This document shows, in pieces, positions 1 to 11,886 of a stretch of 64,000 nt of DNA. The notes under the pieces are model-generated. The model was given only the letters and a program-made list of their open reading frames with translations, was not told the origin of the DNA and did not search any database. This DNA comes from Rhizobium sp. SL42 (GTDB lineage: Bacteria > Pseudomonadota > Alphaproteobacteria > Rhizobiales > Rhizobiaceae): assembly GCF_021729845.1 (NCBI RefSeq), contig NZ_CP063397.1, positions 2,556,001 through 2,620,000 on the forward strand, read 5' to 3'. Made by a program: the position numbers and the translations under genes. The stretch's first letter is position 1; the number at the start of each line of letters is the position of its first letter.

Positions 1-537
1 ATCTTCATTCACGGGCGGGGTGGCGACAGGAGACTGGGTGTCAACGACATCACCTTTGGCGGCAATTTCAATCGGCTGAAAAACCTCGTCGTCGCCAGCG
101 GCGGCACATATTATGCGCCCTCCGTCCAGAGTTTTGCGGATGATGGCGTGTCCACCGTCGCGGCGTTGATCGATCATGCCTATGTAGCTTCCGGCGGCCG
201 CCCGGTCGTGCTTGCCTGTGCTTCGATGGGCAGCTTCATCTGCTGGGGGATCACCCGCGATCCGAAGGCCGCAGCGCAATTGTCCGGCATGGCCATCCTT
301 GGGGGCGCGACGGATGCGAATTTCACCAAGAGCATTGCCGCCAAGCGCAAGCTGCCACTCTGGTTCACACATGGCAGTCGCGATAGCGTTTATGCTGCAA
401 CGGATCAGATTGCGCTCTACGACCGCTTGCACACGTCAGGCTATCCGGCCCGTTTCACACTGTTTGAGACCGGTGCTCATGGCACGCCGGTGCGCATGAG
501 CGACTGGCGCGCAATCCTGTCCTGGCTGATCCGATAG
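1..537 (+). CDS. Alpha/beta hydrolase, C-terminal part (gene cut by window edge)
   Basis: The reading frame is open from the first base, so the N-terminus lies outside the window and 178 residues are visible. The fold is suggested by a nucleophile-elbow-like ACASMGS with the serine at visible residue 75, an aspartate in GSRDSV near residue 128, and a histidine in GAHGTP near residue 160. The order and spacing fit the Ser-Asp-His triad of alpha/beta hydrolases, although the first elbow position is Cys rather than Gly. The visible start contains HGRGGD, which may be the oxyanion-hole region. Substrate is unknown. It ends 14 bases before the convergent diguanylate cyclase gene. Family assignment is fairly safe; any esterase or peptidase activity is inference. 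Confidence 0.6.
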   Translation: MFIHGRGGDRRLGVNDITFGGNFNRLKNLVVASGGTYYAPSVQSFADDGVSTVAALIDHAYVASGGRPVVLACASMGSFICWGITRDPKAAAQLSGMAILGGATDANFTKSIAAKRKLPLWFTHGSRDSVYAATDQIALYDRLHTSGYPARFTLFETGAHGTPVRMSDWRAILSWLIR

Positions 538-551
538 GCCACAGACCGGTG

Positions 552-1727
552 TCAGGCCGTCTGCTGCAACGCGTCACCCAACCAGGCAACCCGGTTGCGC
601 CCCAGGCGTTTGGCCTCGTAGAGCGCCGTATCGGCATGTTTGAGCAGATCCTCCAGCCCGATATCGAGGGTCGGGCCGCCAGCAATCCCCAGGCTTGCCG
701 TTACGATACCTGAAGTGCCCCGATGCAGAATGTTCTGCGCCTCGATCGCGCTTCTGATCGTCTCCGCCATTGCCAATGCCTGGGCTGGTTGAACGTTTGG
801 CAAGAGAACAAGAACCTCTTCTCCACCAAAGCGGAAGGTCACCCCTTGGTCGCCTACAGCGTCGGATATGCAACGACTGACCGAACGAATGCAGGTGTCA
901 CCCTCGATATGGCCATGCACATCGTTGAACAGCTTGAAATTGTCGATATCGAGCATGATTGCGGAGACAGACGCATTCTTGCCGGGGTTCTTCCAAATAT
1001 CGTCGGCGATACGGGTGAGGGAGCGCCGGTTGAGAAGCCCGGTCAGTTCGTCTTGCTCAGATTGTGCGGTGACCACGCGATGAAGGAGGGTGCCGCGAAG
1101 CTGATTGAGGAAGTTGAGCCGCTCGGAATGTTCCTGGAAGTAGGCGCCGAGTGCCAGGAACACCGAGACGGTGCCATAGAACGAGACCAGCGCCTCATAG
1201 GTGACGTCATCCAGCGAACCGTTGAGCTTGGTGGTGGTCAATTGAATGCAGGTCAGCAGGAGCAGACCGAGCAGCGTTGCGCGGAAGCGGGGACGCAGCC
1301 CGATGACAAGGAAGAGAAACACCAGAACATTGGCATTCTGGTAGATGAAGAGGTGCGGGCTGGTGGTGAATACGGCAACGGACATTGGCAAGAACGCACC
1401 AAGTACGACGACGCAAATGGAAAGGATGTCGTAGTTTCGTGGTGACGGCCATTTGCGGATTGCCAGTGTGGCGAACAGGGCGAATGGTGTGAATATGGCA
1501 AGACGCACGAATATGAGTTGAGGCAACATATCCGGAATCATTGTTGCATCGCCGACCCAAACCATGTCGTAGATCAATGTACCGACAATTGCCCATACAT
1601 GGACAATACGGATCCTTGACGCAGCAAATTCCTTGAGAAACTCGGCTTCGACCGCCGGCGAAAAGCGCAACCAGCGGAACCCCGACTTCAGTTGCCGGTT
1701 CACCTGGTCAAGCACAGCATCATGCAT
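552..1727 (-). CDS. Membrane-bound diguanylate cyclase (GGDEF domain)
   Basis: The 391-residue protein has a hydrophobic N-terminal half (about residues 40-195) with five to six likely membrane segments and a C-terminal GGDEF domain (about residues 220-385). The active-site loop reads FRFGGEEV, a functional GGEEF-type signature, and DELTGLLNRRSL marks the start of the domain. The protein would make cyclic di-GMP from two GTP at the inner membrane, with the membrane part probably sensing a signal. I see no RxxD inhibitory site at the usual place before GGEEV, so product inhibition may be absent. It is transcribed away from tpiA, with a 256-base region between the two starts. Confidence 0.88.
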   Translation of the reverse strand: MHDAVLDQVNRQLKSGFRWLRFSPAVEAEFLKEFAASRIRIVHVWAIVGTLIYDMVWVGDATMIPDMLPQLIFVRLAIFTPFALFATLAIRKWPSPRNYDILSICVVVLGAFLPMSVAVFTTSPHLFIYQNANVLVFLFLVIGLRPRFRATLLGLLLLTCIQLTTTKLNGSLDDVTYEALVSFYGTVSVFLALGAYFQEHSERLNFLNQLRGTLLHRVVTAQSEQDELTGLLNRRSLTRIADDIWKNPGKNASVSAIMLDIDNFKLFNDVHGHIEGDTCIRSVSRCISDAVGDQGVTFRFGGEEVLVLLPNVQPAQALAMAETIRSAIEAQNILHRGTSGIVTASLGIAGGPTLDIGLEDLLKHADTALYEAKRLGRNRVAWLGDALQQTA

Positions 1728-1983
1728 TCTTGCTCTCCGCTTCTACGATACATCCACAACTTTAAGGCATGATTCTGAAAGGAAGTAAAAAGTCGAGTTC
1801 TCGCGTCTGGTGTAAAACCTAAAGTTGAAATTACTAATACTCGGACTTCTGCCGTGAATTCTTGCATTTCTGGTTCACATTTTCACCATACAGCCCGAAA
1901 ATCGGGCCAAAAGCGAAGGCCAATCTTTCTTTTGAAGCAGCAATTTGCTAGTTCCGCTTGATTGGATAGAGGTGGGTGAAGAT

Positions 1984-2754
1984 ATGACGCCAGATGTTCG
2001 ACCGCTGGTCGCAGGCAATTGGAAAATGAACGGGACGAGGGATTCGCTCGACCAGATCAAGGCGATTGCACAAGGTGTAGAAGGCCCGCTGTCGCAAAAG
2101 GTCGAAACGCTCATTTGCCCTCCGGCCACACTGCTTTATGTCGCCACCGCGCTGTGCACCGACAGCCCCCTGCAGATCGGTGCGCAGGACTGCCATCAGA
2201 ATGCCTCTGGCGCCCATACGGGCGATATCGCAGCCGAGATGATTGCCGATTGTTTCGGCACCCATGTGATCGTTGGGCACTCGGAACGCCGTACCGATCA
2301 CGCCGAGACGGATCATCTCGTGCGTGCCAAGGCGGAAGCCGCCTATGCGGCTGACCTGACAGCCGTCATCTGCATCGGTGAAACAGCCAATGAGCGCCAG
2401 GCCGGCCAGACGCTCGACATTCTCAAGCGCCAGCTGGCGGCCTCGGTTCCCGATGGCGCCAAGGCTGATCGCACGGTGATCGCCTACGAGCCGGTCTGGG
2501 CTATCGGCACGGGCGTGACGCCGACAACGGCGGATGTCGCCGAGGCGCATGCCTTCCTGCGCGCCGAACTGGTCAAGCGCTTCGGCGCAGAAGGAAAGAT
2601 CATGCGGTTGCTCTATGGCGGCTCGGTCAAGCCATCGAACGCCAAGGAGCTGATGGGCGTCGCCAATGTCGATGGCGCTCTGATTGGTGGTGCGAGCTTG
2701 AAGGCGAGCGACTTCCTCGCCATATACCGCGTCTATGAAGAGCTGACCGCCTGA
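1984..2754 (+). CDS. tpiA: Triosephosphate isomerase
   Basis: The protein interconverts dihydroxyacetone phosphate and glyceraldehyde 3-phosphate in glycolysis and gluconeogenesis. It has the family signatures in order: N-terminal GNWKMNG with the substrate-binding Lys, VGHSERR with the catalytic His, [11 protein letters not shown] with the catalytic Glu, and the phosphate-binding YGGSVKP and GGASL loops. The ATG at 1984 gives 256 residues, the normal length, and follows an AGAGGTGG ribosome site. An upstream in-frame start at 1945 would add 13 residues not expected in this family. A hairpin at 2770-2795 follows the stop but has no T run, so read-through into secG is possible. Confidence 0.97.
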   Translation: MTPDVRPLVAGNWKMNGTRDSLDQIKAIAQGVEGPLSQKVETLICPPATLLYVATALCTDSPLQIGAQDCHQNASGAHTGDIAAEMIADCFGTHVIVGHSERRTDHAETDHLVRAKAEAAYAADLTAVICIGETANERQAGQTLDILKRQLAASVPDGAKADRTVIAYEPVWAIGTGVTPTTADVAEAHAFLRAELVKRFGAEGKIMRLLYGGSVKPSNAKELMGVANVDGALIGGASLKASDFLAIYRVYEELTA

Positions 2755-2858
2755 AAGCGGGCCGGAAAAGCAGGCAAGGGGCTTTCTTTGCCTGCATCTC
2801 TCATGTAAAGAGCCGCCAACCCTATTGATTTTGCCTTTTCGGGCAGGATGGACATTCC

Positions 2859-3245
2859 ATGCAGACCGTATTGCTTGTTATCTACCTCATGGTCGTCGTC
2901 GCATTGATCGGCGTCGTGTTGATTCAGCGTTCTGAAGGCGGTGGTCTCGGCATCGGCGGCGGCTCGGGCTTCATGTCCGCTCGCGGCACGGCCAATGCTT
3001 TGACCCGTACCACCGCGATCCTGGCGACGCTGTTCTTCGTCATCTCCCTGGCGCTTGGCATTCTTGCCCGCTACGAGGCAAAGCCGACCGATATTCTCGA
3101 CCGGATCCCGGCGGGCAATGGCACGACTCAGGGCGGCGGCAGCGTTCTTGACCAGCTTCCGGGTGCTGCTCCGGCAACCCAGGCACCGGCCACCACGCCG
3201 GCTGCTCCGGCGCCTGTCGACCCTAACGCTGTTCCGAATAACTGA
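2859..3245 (+). CDS. secG: Preprotein translocase subunit SecG
   Basis: SecG is the small accessory subunit of the SecYEG protein-export channel in the inner membrane. The 128-residue protein has two hydrophobic segments (about residues 3-20 and 50-70) around a glycine-rich loop containing GGGLGIGGGSGF, which is typical of SecG. The C-terminal third is rich in Pro, Ala and Thr, a low-complexity tail common in alphaproteobacterial SecG and probably cytoplasmic or disordered. It lies between tpiA and pyrG and is followed by a rho-independent terminator at 3266-3298. Confidence 0.93.
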   Translation: MQTVLLVIYLMVVVALIGVVLIQRSEGGGLGIGGGSGFMSARGTANALTRTTAILATLFFVISLALGILARYEAKPTDILDRIPAGNGTTQGGGSVLDQLPGAAPATQAPATTPAAPAPVDPNAVPNN

Positions 3246-3265
3246 TCGGAACGCATCCCATCGCT

Positions 3266-3298
3266 CCGGCGGGCTCTAGGGTCCGCCGGTTTTATTTT
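3266..3298 (+). terminator. Rho-independent terminator after secG
   Basis: A CCGGCGG / CCGCCGG stem (3266-3272 with 3283-3289) and a 10-base loop are followed by a TTTTATTTT run. It sits 20 bases after the secG stop and before pyrG, so it should separate the two transcripts. Confidence 0.75.
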
Positions 3299-3346
3299 GT
3301 CTGAATTCCGCCGATCTCATAAAAATATGTGGGACAGAGTCATTAA

Positions 3347-5017
<1,671 letters not shown>

Positions 5018-5040
5018 GGCGCAACCGACAGAATTCGACA

Positions 5041-5066
5041 AACCCGGCCTTTGTGCCGGGTTTTTT
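5041..5066 (+). terminator. Rho-independent terminator after pyrG
   Basis: AACCCGGC and GCCGGGTT (5041-5048 with 5055-5062) form an 8-base stem with a CTTTGT loop and then a T run to 5066. This is a textbook intrinsic terminator 23 bases after the pyrG stop. Confidence 0.85.
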
Positions 5067-5132
5067 GTTGCTCGGTCCAAGCTCCGCACAAGTTCTGCGC
5101 CGCAATCTCCGCCGATATTCAAGGAGATTGCC

Positions 5133-5570
5133 ATGCGAATCGGTGAAAATTCGATCTATTCCAGTTCATACGCCGTACAGACGAAGAAGAGTTCCGCCGA
5201 TGCGGCACTTCCCACGGCAGCGCCAGCGGCGACAGCGCCTACGGTGGGGGTTGAGACGGATGCCTCGGCAAAAAGCCTGAGCAGCAACCTCTGGCTGCTT
5301 CAAACAGATATCTATTATTCGAAGGATGCCGAAAAGGCAGCTGCAGGCAAAGACGATCTTGCGAACGAGTTTCGCGAACTTTCGGATATGACCGTGGCCG
5401 AAAAAATACGACAGGACTATCTTGAGAGCCACGGCATGACGGAAGAGGATCTTGCGGCACTGCCGGAGGAAGAGCGCAAGGCGATCGAGGCGGAGATCGA
5501 ACAGGCGATCAAGCGCCAGCTGGGATTCGATGAGAATGCCGATGCTGAGGATGGCTCGGCGCGTGCCTGA
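5133..5570 (+). CDS. Conserved-looking hypothetical protein, 145 residues
   Basis: I do not recognise a named family. The ATG at 5133 follows a clear AAGGAG at 5121-5126, so this start is favoured over upstream in-frame codons that lie in the pyrG end and terminator. Residues 20-45 are low-complexity Ala/Pro/Thr/Ser. Residues 80-138 are strongly charged and predicted helical, with DDLANEFRELSDM, TVAEKIRQDYLESHGM and a Glu-rich EEERKAIEAEIEQAIKRQ stretch. There is no signal peptide or membrane segment, so it is probably cytoplasmic. Its 3' end overlaps the start of the next gene by about 20 bases, which suggests translational coupling. Confidence 0.7.
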   Translation: MRIGENSIYSSSYAVQTKKSSADAALPTAAPAATAPTVGVETDASAKSLSSNLWLLQTDIYYSKDAEKAAAGKDDLANEFRELSDMTVAEKIRQDYLESHGMTEEDLAALPEEERKAIEAEIEQAIKRQLGFDENADAEDGSARA

Positions 5571-6156
5571 GGATCCTGAGACGCTGGAGTTTTACTCGCG
5601 GGAGGCGACAACCTACGTCCAATGGTCCGGTACGGAGCCAAGCCGTCGCCTTGATCTGTTCCTGTCGCGTCTCAAGCCGAATGCGCGCATTCTCGAACTC
5701 GGCTGTGGTGCCGGCAACGATAGCGCCGCCATGATTGCACGCGGTTTCGACGTGACCCCGACCGACGCTTCTCCTGAAATAGCAGCACGCGCTGCAAGCC
5801 GCCTTGCTCGTACGGTTACGGTCCTGGCGGCCGGAGACCTGTCCGCAGTTTCGGAGTTTGACGCGATATGGGCAAGCGCCTGCCTGCTGCATGTCCCGCT
5901 GCCGGATCTTGCCGATGTCATCGCCCGCATCAACACCGCTCTGAAACCGCAGGGTCGCTTCTATGCCAGTTTTAAATCGGGTGAGGCTGAGGGCAGGGAT
6001 CGTTTCGGTCGCTACTACAATAATCCTTCTGCGATGGAACTCGGAGGCATCTACCGCAGGTCGCCGTGGAGCAATCTTGATCTAACCTCGAACTCTGGTA
6101 GCGGCTATGATGGAGAAAGCACCACATGGCTCCATGTGACGGCCATCAAATCATGA
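5551..6156 (+). CDS. Class I SAM-dependent methyltransferase
   Basis: The protein has the Rossmann-fold methyltransferase motif I ILELGCGAGNDSAAMIARG (about residues 48-66), followed by a motif II-like VTPTDASPE and a motif IV region IWASACLLHVPLPDL. It should transfer a methyl group from S-adenosylmethionine; the acceptor cannot be read from sequence. The start is uncertain. ATG 5551 gives 201 residues, while GTG 5563 and ATG 5542 are alternatives and none has an ideal ribosome site. It overlaps the previous gene end and stops six bases from the convergent moeA gene. Confidence 0.8.
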   Translation: MARRVPEDPETLEFYSREATTYVQWSGTEPSRRLDLFLSRLKPNARILELGCGAGNDSAAMIARGFDVTPTDASPEIAARAASRLARTVTVLAAGDLSAVSEFDAIWASACLLHVPLPDLADVIARINTALKPQGRFYASFKSGEAEGRDRFGRYYNNPSAMELGGIYRRSPWSNLDLTSNSGSGYDGESTTWLHVTAIKS

Positions 6157-6162
6157 GCGGGC

Positions 6163-7386
6163 CTAGCCGGAAAACGGCCGGAGCGTCAGGATAGGGCAGA
6201 GTTCGCCGGAGGCCAATTCCGGTGCATGCGGCGGGCGCACGATCAGGCAGTCCGACTGCGCGAAGATATTCATCATCGACGAATCCTGCTTGCCGAAGCT
6301 CTTTACCTGCAATTCACCTGCGGGGCCGCGGCAGAGACTTGCACGAAGATAGTCCTGTCTCTGGTCGTTTGCGGCGAGCGGAGCGGCAAGACGGGCCATC
6401 GTCATGCGATTGTGCGCTGGTCGATGGCCGAGCTTGGCCAGAAGCGGCTCGAGAAAAAGCAATCCGCAGACCATGCTCGACACTGGGTTTCCAGGCAGTC
6501 CGAGTACGTGTGTCTCCCCCAGACTGCCGACCATCAATGGCTTGCCCGGTCGCATGGCGATCTTCCAGAAATCGAGCGTCATACCGGCCGCCAGAAAGGT
6601 CGACTGGACGAGATCGTGATCACCGACCGATGCACCACCCAGCGTAACCACGACATCGGCCTTAGCCGTCTGTGCCTTTACAATGGCATCGGTGATCATG
6701 TCGCGATCATCGGCGACAATGCCAAGATCAATTATGTCTGCACCGATCGCCCTCGCCAGTGCGGCAATGCCGAAGGTGTTGGAGCCGATAATCTGGCTCG
6801 GGCCCGGTTGGTTGCCCGGCGAGACAAGTTCGTCGCCCGTCGCAATGATCGCCACGCGTGGCCTGCGGTAGACAGGCAGCGATGCGTGGTTCATTGCAGC
6901 GGCGAGCGTGATGCGGGTGAAATCGACAGCAGTATTCGCGGTCAGAGCGATATCGCCTTGCCGGAAGTCCTGACCACGTGGCCGGATATGACGTCCAACG
7001 GTAACCGGAAAGGTGGTCCGGATCAGACCCCCATCCAGCTTTTCAGCATCTTCCTGTAGCAGAACGGCATCCGTCCCTTCGGGTACGGGGGCGCCGGTGA
7101 AGATCCGCACCGCTTCCCCATCACTCACCACGCCGGCAAAGGCATGACCGGCAGCGGAGCCGCCGACAACGCGCAAAACAGCGCCGGGGTCAGCCGCATT
7201 CGCTGCCTTGAGCGCATAGCCATCCATGGCGGACGCATCGAAGGGAGGCTGTGTCAGCCGCGCTTCCAGATCGCTCGCGAGCACACGGCCATCACAGGCA
7301 TGCAGAGGGAGATGTTCGACATCGATGATCGGTCTGGCCGTGGACAGCAGTCGAGCCTGCGCCTGCTCGACCGGGAGAAGTGACAT
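6163..7386 (-). CDS. moeA: Molybdopterin molybdenumtransferase MoeA
   Basis: MoeA inserts molybdate into adenylylated molybdopterin, the last general step of molybdenum cofactor synthesis, in the cytoplasm. The 407-residue protein has the N-terminal ARLTQPPFDASAMDGYA signature, the MogA-like central domain with GDELVSPG and VVTLGGASVGDHD, the conserved RPGKPLMVG, and LPGNPVSSMV. The start directly abuts the moaC stop, so the two are almost certainly translated from one message. It is the last gene of the minus-strand ppiD-trpD-trpC-moaC-moeA group. Its stop lies six bases from the convergent methyltransferase gene, with no clear terminator between. Confidence 0.96.
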   Translation of the reverse strand: MSLLPVEQAQARLLSTARPIIDVEHLPLHACDGRVLASDLEARLTQPPFDASAMDGYALKAANAADPGAVLRVVGGSAAGHAFAGVVSDGEAVRIFTGAPVPEGTDAVLLQEDAEKLDGGLIRTTFPVTVGRHIRPRGQDFRQGDIALTANTAVDFTRITLAAAMNHASLPVYRRPRVAIIATGDELVSPGNQPGPSQIIGSNTFGIAALARAIGADIIDLGIVADDRDMITDAIVKAQTAKADVVVTLGGASVGDHDLVQSTFLAAGMTLDFWKIAMRPGKPLMVGSLGETHVLGLPGNPVSSMVCGLLFLEPLLAKLGHRPAHNRMTMARLAAPLAANDQRQDYLRASLCRGPAGELQVKSFGKQDSSMMNIFAQSDCLIVRPPHAPELASGELCPILTLRPFSG

Positions 7387-7884
7387 CTATTCAGCCTCCG
7401 GGTGGCGGAATGGGCCTGATTTTCCGCCTGTCTTTTCCAGCACGCGGATGCTGCCGATTTCCATTGTCTTGTCGACGGCCTTTGCCATGTCATAGATCGT
7501 CAGGCATGCCACGGAAACGGCCGTGAGCGCTTCCATCTCGACACCGGTCTTGCCGGTCAACTTGACGGTTGCAACGACCCGCAGGCCCGGCAGCAGTGGC
7601 AGTTCGCTGATGTCGAGGGTGATCTTCGACAGCATCAGCGGGTGACACAGCGGAATGAGGTTTGAGGTCTGTTTTGCCGCCATGATACCGGCAATGCGCG
7701 CCGTGGCGATCACGTCGCCTTTCTTGGCATTGCCGTCCCGGATGATTTGCAGCGTCTCGGCTGCCATGCGTATCTGGCCCTCGGCCATCGCCACGCGAAC
7801 CGTCTCGGCCTTGTCTCCGACATCGACCATATGCGCTTCGCCGGATGCGCCGATATGGGTGAGGCCCGGCCGGTCGCTGCTCAT
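7387..7884 (-). CDS. moaC: Cyclic pyranopterin monophosphate synthase MoaC
   Basis: MoaC forms cyclic pyranopterin monophosphate from the MoaA product in molybdenum cofactor synthesis. The 165-residue protein matches the family along its length: [14 protein letters not shown] near the N-terminus, [17 protein letters not shown], the LIPLCHPL active-site segment, and [20 protein letters not shown]. The start overlaps the trpC stop by four bases (ATGA type) and the stop abuts moeA. MoaA is not in the window. Confidence 0.96.
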   Translation of the reverse strand: MSSDRPGLTHIGASGEAHMVDVGDKAETVRVAMAEGQIRMAAETLQIIRDGNAKKGDVIATARIAGIMAAKQTSNLIPLCHPLMLSKITLDISELPLLPGLRVVATVKLTGKTGVEMEALTAVSVACLTIYDMAKAVDKTMEIGSIRVLEKTGGKSGPFRHPEAE

Positions 7885-8696
7885 TCGGCGGCCAGCGCTC
7901 CGGACGTGCCGGTCAGCAGGGCCCGTGTCGCTGCCGCGACGTCATCCTGGCGCATCAGGCTTTCGCCGACAAGGAACGTCGTGATGCCGACCGCCTGCAT
8001 GCGCTTGCAGTCTGCATGGGTGAATATGCCACTTTCGCCGACCAGCAGCCTTTCGGCCGGAACCATTGGCGCGAGCTCTTCGCTGACCGTCAGGCTGACG
8101 TCGAACGTGCGAAGATTGCGATTGTTGATGCCGATCAGCGGTGAGGCGAGCTTCAGGGCCCGTTCCATTTCCTCGGCGTCGTGCACTTCGACCAGCACGT
8201 CCATGCCCAGTGCCACAGCTTCAGCCTCGAGCTCGGCGGCTTGGTCATCCGACAGCGATGCCATGATCAGCAGGATGCAGTCAGCGCCCCAGGCGCGAGC
8301 TTCCAGGACCTGGTATGGCTCGAACATGAAATCCTTGCGCAGCGCCGGCAACGAGCAGGCATCGCGGGCCGCACCAAGAAATTCCGGCGCGCCTTGAAAG
8401 CTCGGCGTATCGGTCAGCACCGACAGGCAGGCGGCACCGCCGGCCTCGTAGGCCGCGGCCAGGGATGGCGGATCGAAATCGGGGCGGATCAGACCCTTTG
8501 AGGGGCTTGCCTTCTTGATTTCGGCAATCAGGCCAAAACGCCCTTCGGCCTGTGCCTTCACCAGAGATCGGTAGAAGCCGCGGGGTGCGCTCTGTGTCTC
8601 GATGGCCGCCCTGAGAGTGTCGATTGGGCGAACAGCCTTGGCCGCTGCAATTTCTTCGCGCTTGTAGATTTCGATGCGTTTGAGAATGTCGGTCAT
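7881..8696 (-). CDS. trpC: Indole-3-glycerol phosphate synthase
   Basis: The enzyme closes the indole ring of the CdRP intermediate in tryptophan synthesis. The 271-residue TIM barrel shows the family signatures: [12 protein letters not shown] with the catalytic Lys, the substrate region [51 protein letters not shown], and VGESGIFTH. It is monofunctional, with no fused PRA isomerase. It lies nine bases after trpD and overlaps moaC by four bases, so tryptophan and molybdenum cofactor genes are read together. Confidence 0.97.
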   Translation of the reverse strand: MTDILKRIEIYKREEIAAAKAVRPIDTLRAAIETQSAPRGFYRSLVKAQAEGRFGLIAEIKKASPSKGLIRPDFDPPSLAAAYEAGGAACLSVLTDTPSFQGAPEFLGAARDACSLPALRKDFMFEPYQVLEARAWGADCILLIMASLSDDQAAELEAEAVALGMDVLVEVHDAEEMERALKLASPLIGINNRNLRTFDVSLTVSEELAPMVPAERLLVGESGIFTHADCKRMQAVGITTFLVGESLMRQDDVAAATRALLTGTSGALAAE

Positions 8697-8705
8697 GATT
8701 GAAGC

Positions 8706-9728
8706 TTAGCTCGACACGGCGGAATTGGAAATGGCAATCAGCTTGTCAAGCGCTGCGCGAGCGCTACCGGTGTCGAGCGACTGGCTGGCGAGATGCATGC
8801 CCTCGGTGATGTCGGCGGCCTTGCCGGCCACGATCAGCGAGGCTGCAGCATTGCACAAAGCCACGTCGCGATAGGCGGTCTTTGCACCGTTCAGCACATC
8901 GAGCAGCGCTGCCGCATTGACGGCACCATCACCGCCGCGAATGGCGTCCAGCCCCACTGTGGGCACGCCGAAGTCCGCAGGCGTCAGTTCGAACGTGGTG
9001 ATCTCGCCATCTTTCAGCGCTGCCACTTGCGACGGGCCGGTGGTGGTGATTTCATCGAGGCCACTGCCATGGACGACCCACGCGCTCGTCAGTCCGAGAT
9101 CGCGCAACGCTTCCGCCCCCGGTATCAGCCATTCCGGCGAATAGACGCCGAACAGCTGCCGCTTGACATTGGCCGGGCTGGAAAGCGGTCCGATGATGTT
9201 GAAAATCGTCCGAGTTCCAAGCTCAACCCGTGTCGGGCTGACATGGCGCATGGCCGGATGGTGCAGTTGTGCGAACATGAACCCGATGCCCGCTTCCCGG
9301 ATGCAGCGAGCGATCGTGTCGGGATCGATGTCCAGCTTGACGCCAAGTTGCGAAAGGGCGTCGGCCGTTCCTGATTTCGAGCTCAGGGCCCTGTTTCCAT
9401 GTTTGGCAACGGGGACGCCCGCACCGGCAACGATCAGGGCTGCAAGCGTCGAGATATTGTAGGTATTGGTGCCGTCGCCACCGGTCCCGACAATGTCGAT
9501 TGCGTCCGCCGGCGCTTCCACTGTCACCATCTTCTGGCGCATGATGGAGATGGCGCCGGCGATTTCGTCGACGGTTTCTCCACGCACGCGAAGCCCCATC
9601 AGGAAGCCGCCGATCTGAGCCGCGCTGGCTTCGCCGGACATCAGGATCTCGAAGGCATCACTCGCTTCCTGGCGTGTCAGCGACTGACGGGTGGCGATCT
9701 TCGCGATGAAGGGCTTCAAGCCGGACAT
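8706..9728 (-). CDS. trpD: Anthranilate phosphoribosyltransferase
   Basis: TrpD joins anthranilate to PRPP, the second step of the tryptophan branch. The 340-residue protein has the PRPP-binding [16 protein letters not shown], the [17 protein letters not shown] segment, and [14 protein letters not shown], all diagnostic. There is no fused TrpG amidotransferase domain. It starts 22 bases after the ppiD-like gene and is followed by trpC after nine bases. No leader peptide with Trp codons was seen in the short spacer. Confidence 0.97.
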   Translation of the reverse strand: MSGLKPFIAKIATRQSLTRQEASDAFEILMSGEASAAQIGGFLMGLRVRGETVDEIAGAISIMRQKMVTVEAPADAIDIVGTGGDGTNTYNISTLAALIVAGAGVPVAKHGNRALSSKSGTADALSQLGVKLDIDPDTIARCIREAGIGFMFAQLHHPAMRHVSPTRVELGTRTIFNIIGPLSSPANVKRQLFGVYSPEWLIPGAEALRDLGLTSAWVVHGSGLDEITTTGPSQVAALKDGEITTFELTPADFGVPTVGLDAIRGGDGAVNAAALLDVLNGAKTAYRDVALCNAAASLIVAGKAADITEGMHLASQSLDTGSARAALDKLIAISNSAVSS

Positions 9729-9750
9729 TTTTGCTCCCCCCGGGCTGCTG

Positions 9751-11640
9751 TTAGCGGACCATGGCCTGCTGGGCCAGCGCCTGATTGAAGGTCACGCCGT
9801 AGTCGGACTGCAACTGGGTCACCATCTGGTCGAGAATGTCGTCGCCAGCGGCATTGGCCATGGACACGATCTGTTCGTCCTCATTGTTCAGCACGCTACC
9901 GCTCGGTTGATCGCGTACGGCGGTAACCGTAAGCAGGATCTGCGTCGTCGGGTCGGCGCCCGCAGCGCTTGCAACGGTGCCAACCGGGCCGCCAAAGGCG
10001 GCAACGATGGCGGCTGAACCGAGAACGGCGTCTTCGCTGCGGCGTGTCAGGCCGGCCTTGCTTTCAACCGCAAGGCCAAGTTCAGCGGCGACATCTTCCA
10101 GCTTTCCACCATCGGCGACCCGCTTGCGCAGGCTCTCGGCCTTGGCGCCAAGTGCAATCTTCTGCTGTTCCGCGGTCCAGTCGGCAACGGCCTTTTCACG
10201 CACTTCGGCCAGCTCGCGATCGCGTTCCGTCTTGATGTCTGTCACGTCGAACCAGATGTAGCCGCTATTGCCGACATTGACCGGCAAAGCCTCGACCCCG
10301 ATATCGGTCCGGAAGACTTCGGCAAGCAGCGCATCCCGTTCCGGAATGCCTGCAACTTCCGTATCACGAGCGTCCAGACCGCGACGGTCGATCATATCGA
10401 CCGTGATCGGCTTGAGCTTCAGCTGTTCGGCCGCTTCCTTGAGCGTCGTGCCGCCGGCGCGCAGGTCTTCGAACTGATCGTGAACCGTGGTGATATCGGC
10501 GATCGCGGCAGATTCCGCCAGCGCCTCGCGGATTTCTTCCTTCACTTCGTCCAGCGTCCGGGTACGGCCTTCCTTGATATTGGTAACGCGCAGGATCACC
10601 GGACCCAGTGCCCCCTCGACCACAGGCGTCGTGCCGCCTTCCTTGGCGACAGCGAAGGCGGCGTTGGCCAGCGTGACATCCGGCAGCTTGTCGCGCGAGA
10701 AGTCGCCGAGCAGGACATCGCCTGCGGTCTTGCCCTGGTCGGACACAAGCTGGTCGAACGGAGTGCCGGACGCGAGTTCAGCGGCAGCGGCGTCTGCAAG
10801 CTCGCGCGTCTCGAACGTGAGTTGCTCGATCGTGCGCGTGCCAGCAATCTCATAGCTGGCCTTGCGCTTTTCGTAGTCGGCGCGGATCGCGTCGTCAGTG
10901 ATTGCAGCCTTGTCGGCAATGTCGGCAGGCTCCAGCTTCACGTACGTGAAGCTGCGATATTCGGGCGCGCGGTATCCTGCTTTGGCCGTCTGGAACCATG
11001 CCGAAAGTGTTGCATCGTCTGGTGCCTTGACAGGATCGATATTGGCATTGGTCAGGAGGACGTAATTGATGTCGCGGTTTTCGTAGCGGTAGGCCTTCAG
11101 CGCGTCGACCAGGACCTTCGGTGCGGTGAAGCCATCTGCCGTCGCGTCGACGATCTGGCTGCGGATCGCCACTTTCGAGCGCTCCTCGATATAGTCGTCC
11201 TGCCGAAGGCCGGCATTGGCGAGACGCGAGGCAAACAGCTGGCGATCGAAAGCACCGGCAGCGTTCTTGAATGCCGGATCTTCGGCAATCAGCTGCGCCA
11301 GGCGATCCTGTGACAGTCCGAGATTCATGTCGGATGCCAGTTGGTCAAGTGCTGCGCCGGCTGCAAGCTGCGAGAATACCTGGCTTTCGATGCCGAGCGC
11401 GCGTGCCTGTTCCGTGGTCAGCTGTGTGCCGAAGCGTCGGCTGAGTTCGGTGACCTGCCGTTGATAGGCAAATGCGAAGTCGCTTGCCGATACTGTCTGG
11501 TCGCCAACGGTAACCACGGAATTCGAGGTTGTGCTGAACAGGGAGGCGGAAACGCCCCAGACTGCGAATGAGATGACAAGCATCGACATAAGCACTTTGG
11601 CGACCAGGGTTTGGGAAGCTTTTCTCAAAATGACGAGCAT
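9751..11640 (-). CDS. Membrane-anchored peptidyl-prolyl isomerase (PpiD/SurA-like)
   Basis: The 629-residue protein has one N-terminal membrane anchor (about residues 12-32) and a long periplasmic part. It has a SurA_N-type chaperone region (about 40-220, with [20 protein letters not shown]) and a parvulin-type rotamase region near 250-370 ([18 protein letters not shown], then [19 protein letters not shown]). This architecture matches PpiD, a folding factor for proteins leaving the Sec channel. The parvulin domain is divergent, so isomerase activity may be weak or absent. It is the first gene of the minus-strand ppiD-trpDC-moaC-moeA run. Confidence 0.88.
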   Translation of the reverse strand: MLVILRKASQTLVAKVLMSMLVISFAVWGVSASLFSTTSNSVVTVGDQTVSASDFAFAYQRQVTELSRRFGTQLTTEQARALGIESQVFSQLAAGAALDQLASDMNLGLSQDRLAQLIAEDPAFKNAAGAFDRQLFASRLANAGLRQDDYIEERSKVAIRSQIVDATADGFTAPKVLVDALKAYRYENRDINYVLLTNANIDPVKAPDDATLSAWFQTAKAGYRAPEYRSFTYVKLEPADIADKAAITDDAIRADYEKRKASYEIAGTRTIEQLTFETRELADAAAAELASGTPFDQLVSDQGKTAGDVLLGDFSRDKLPDVTLANAAFAVAKEGGTTPVVEGALGPVILRVTNIKEGRTRTLDEVKEEIREALAESAAIADITTVHDQFEDLRAGGTTLKEAAEQLKLKPITVDMIDRRGLDARDTEVAGIPERDALLAEVFRTDIGVEALPVNVGNSGYIWFDVTDIKTERDRELAEVREKAVADWTAEQQKIALGAKAESLRKRVADGGKLEDVAAELGLAVESKAGLTRRSEDAVLGSAAIVAAFGGPVGTVASAAGADPTTQILLTVTAVRDQPSGSVLNNEDEQIVSMANAAGDDILDQMVTQLQSDYGVTFNQALAQQAMVR

Positions 11641-11886
11641 CGGAACGCAATTACCTCATGACAAATCTTCGCATCGGGCGAAGCGGGTGGACTTCCTTAA
11701 ATCAAACCGTCGAGGAAATGAAGGCTCGTTTGGCGAAAAGCCTGCAACCTCTGGCGAAGGGCCAGCGGCGCGGCCGGCCCGTCTCCGACACCGGCAAGTT
11801 CCAACCGCTTGACATCGCGCAAAGCGGCCGGCGCGTGGCGCATTTATACTGCGAGGATAGATGGTCGAAACCGGGGTTGGAATGCC

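Noticed and set aside
2770..2795. Hairpin after tpiA as an intrinsic terminator
   Set aside because: The stem GCAGGCAA/TTGCCTGC is fair, but no T run follows, so termination is not supported.
11809..11851. TTGACA and TATACT upstream of the P-type ATPase as a sigma-70 promoter
   Set aside because: The two elements are 31 bases apart, far beyond the usual 16-18-base spacing.
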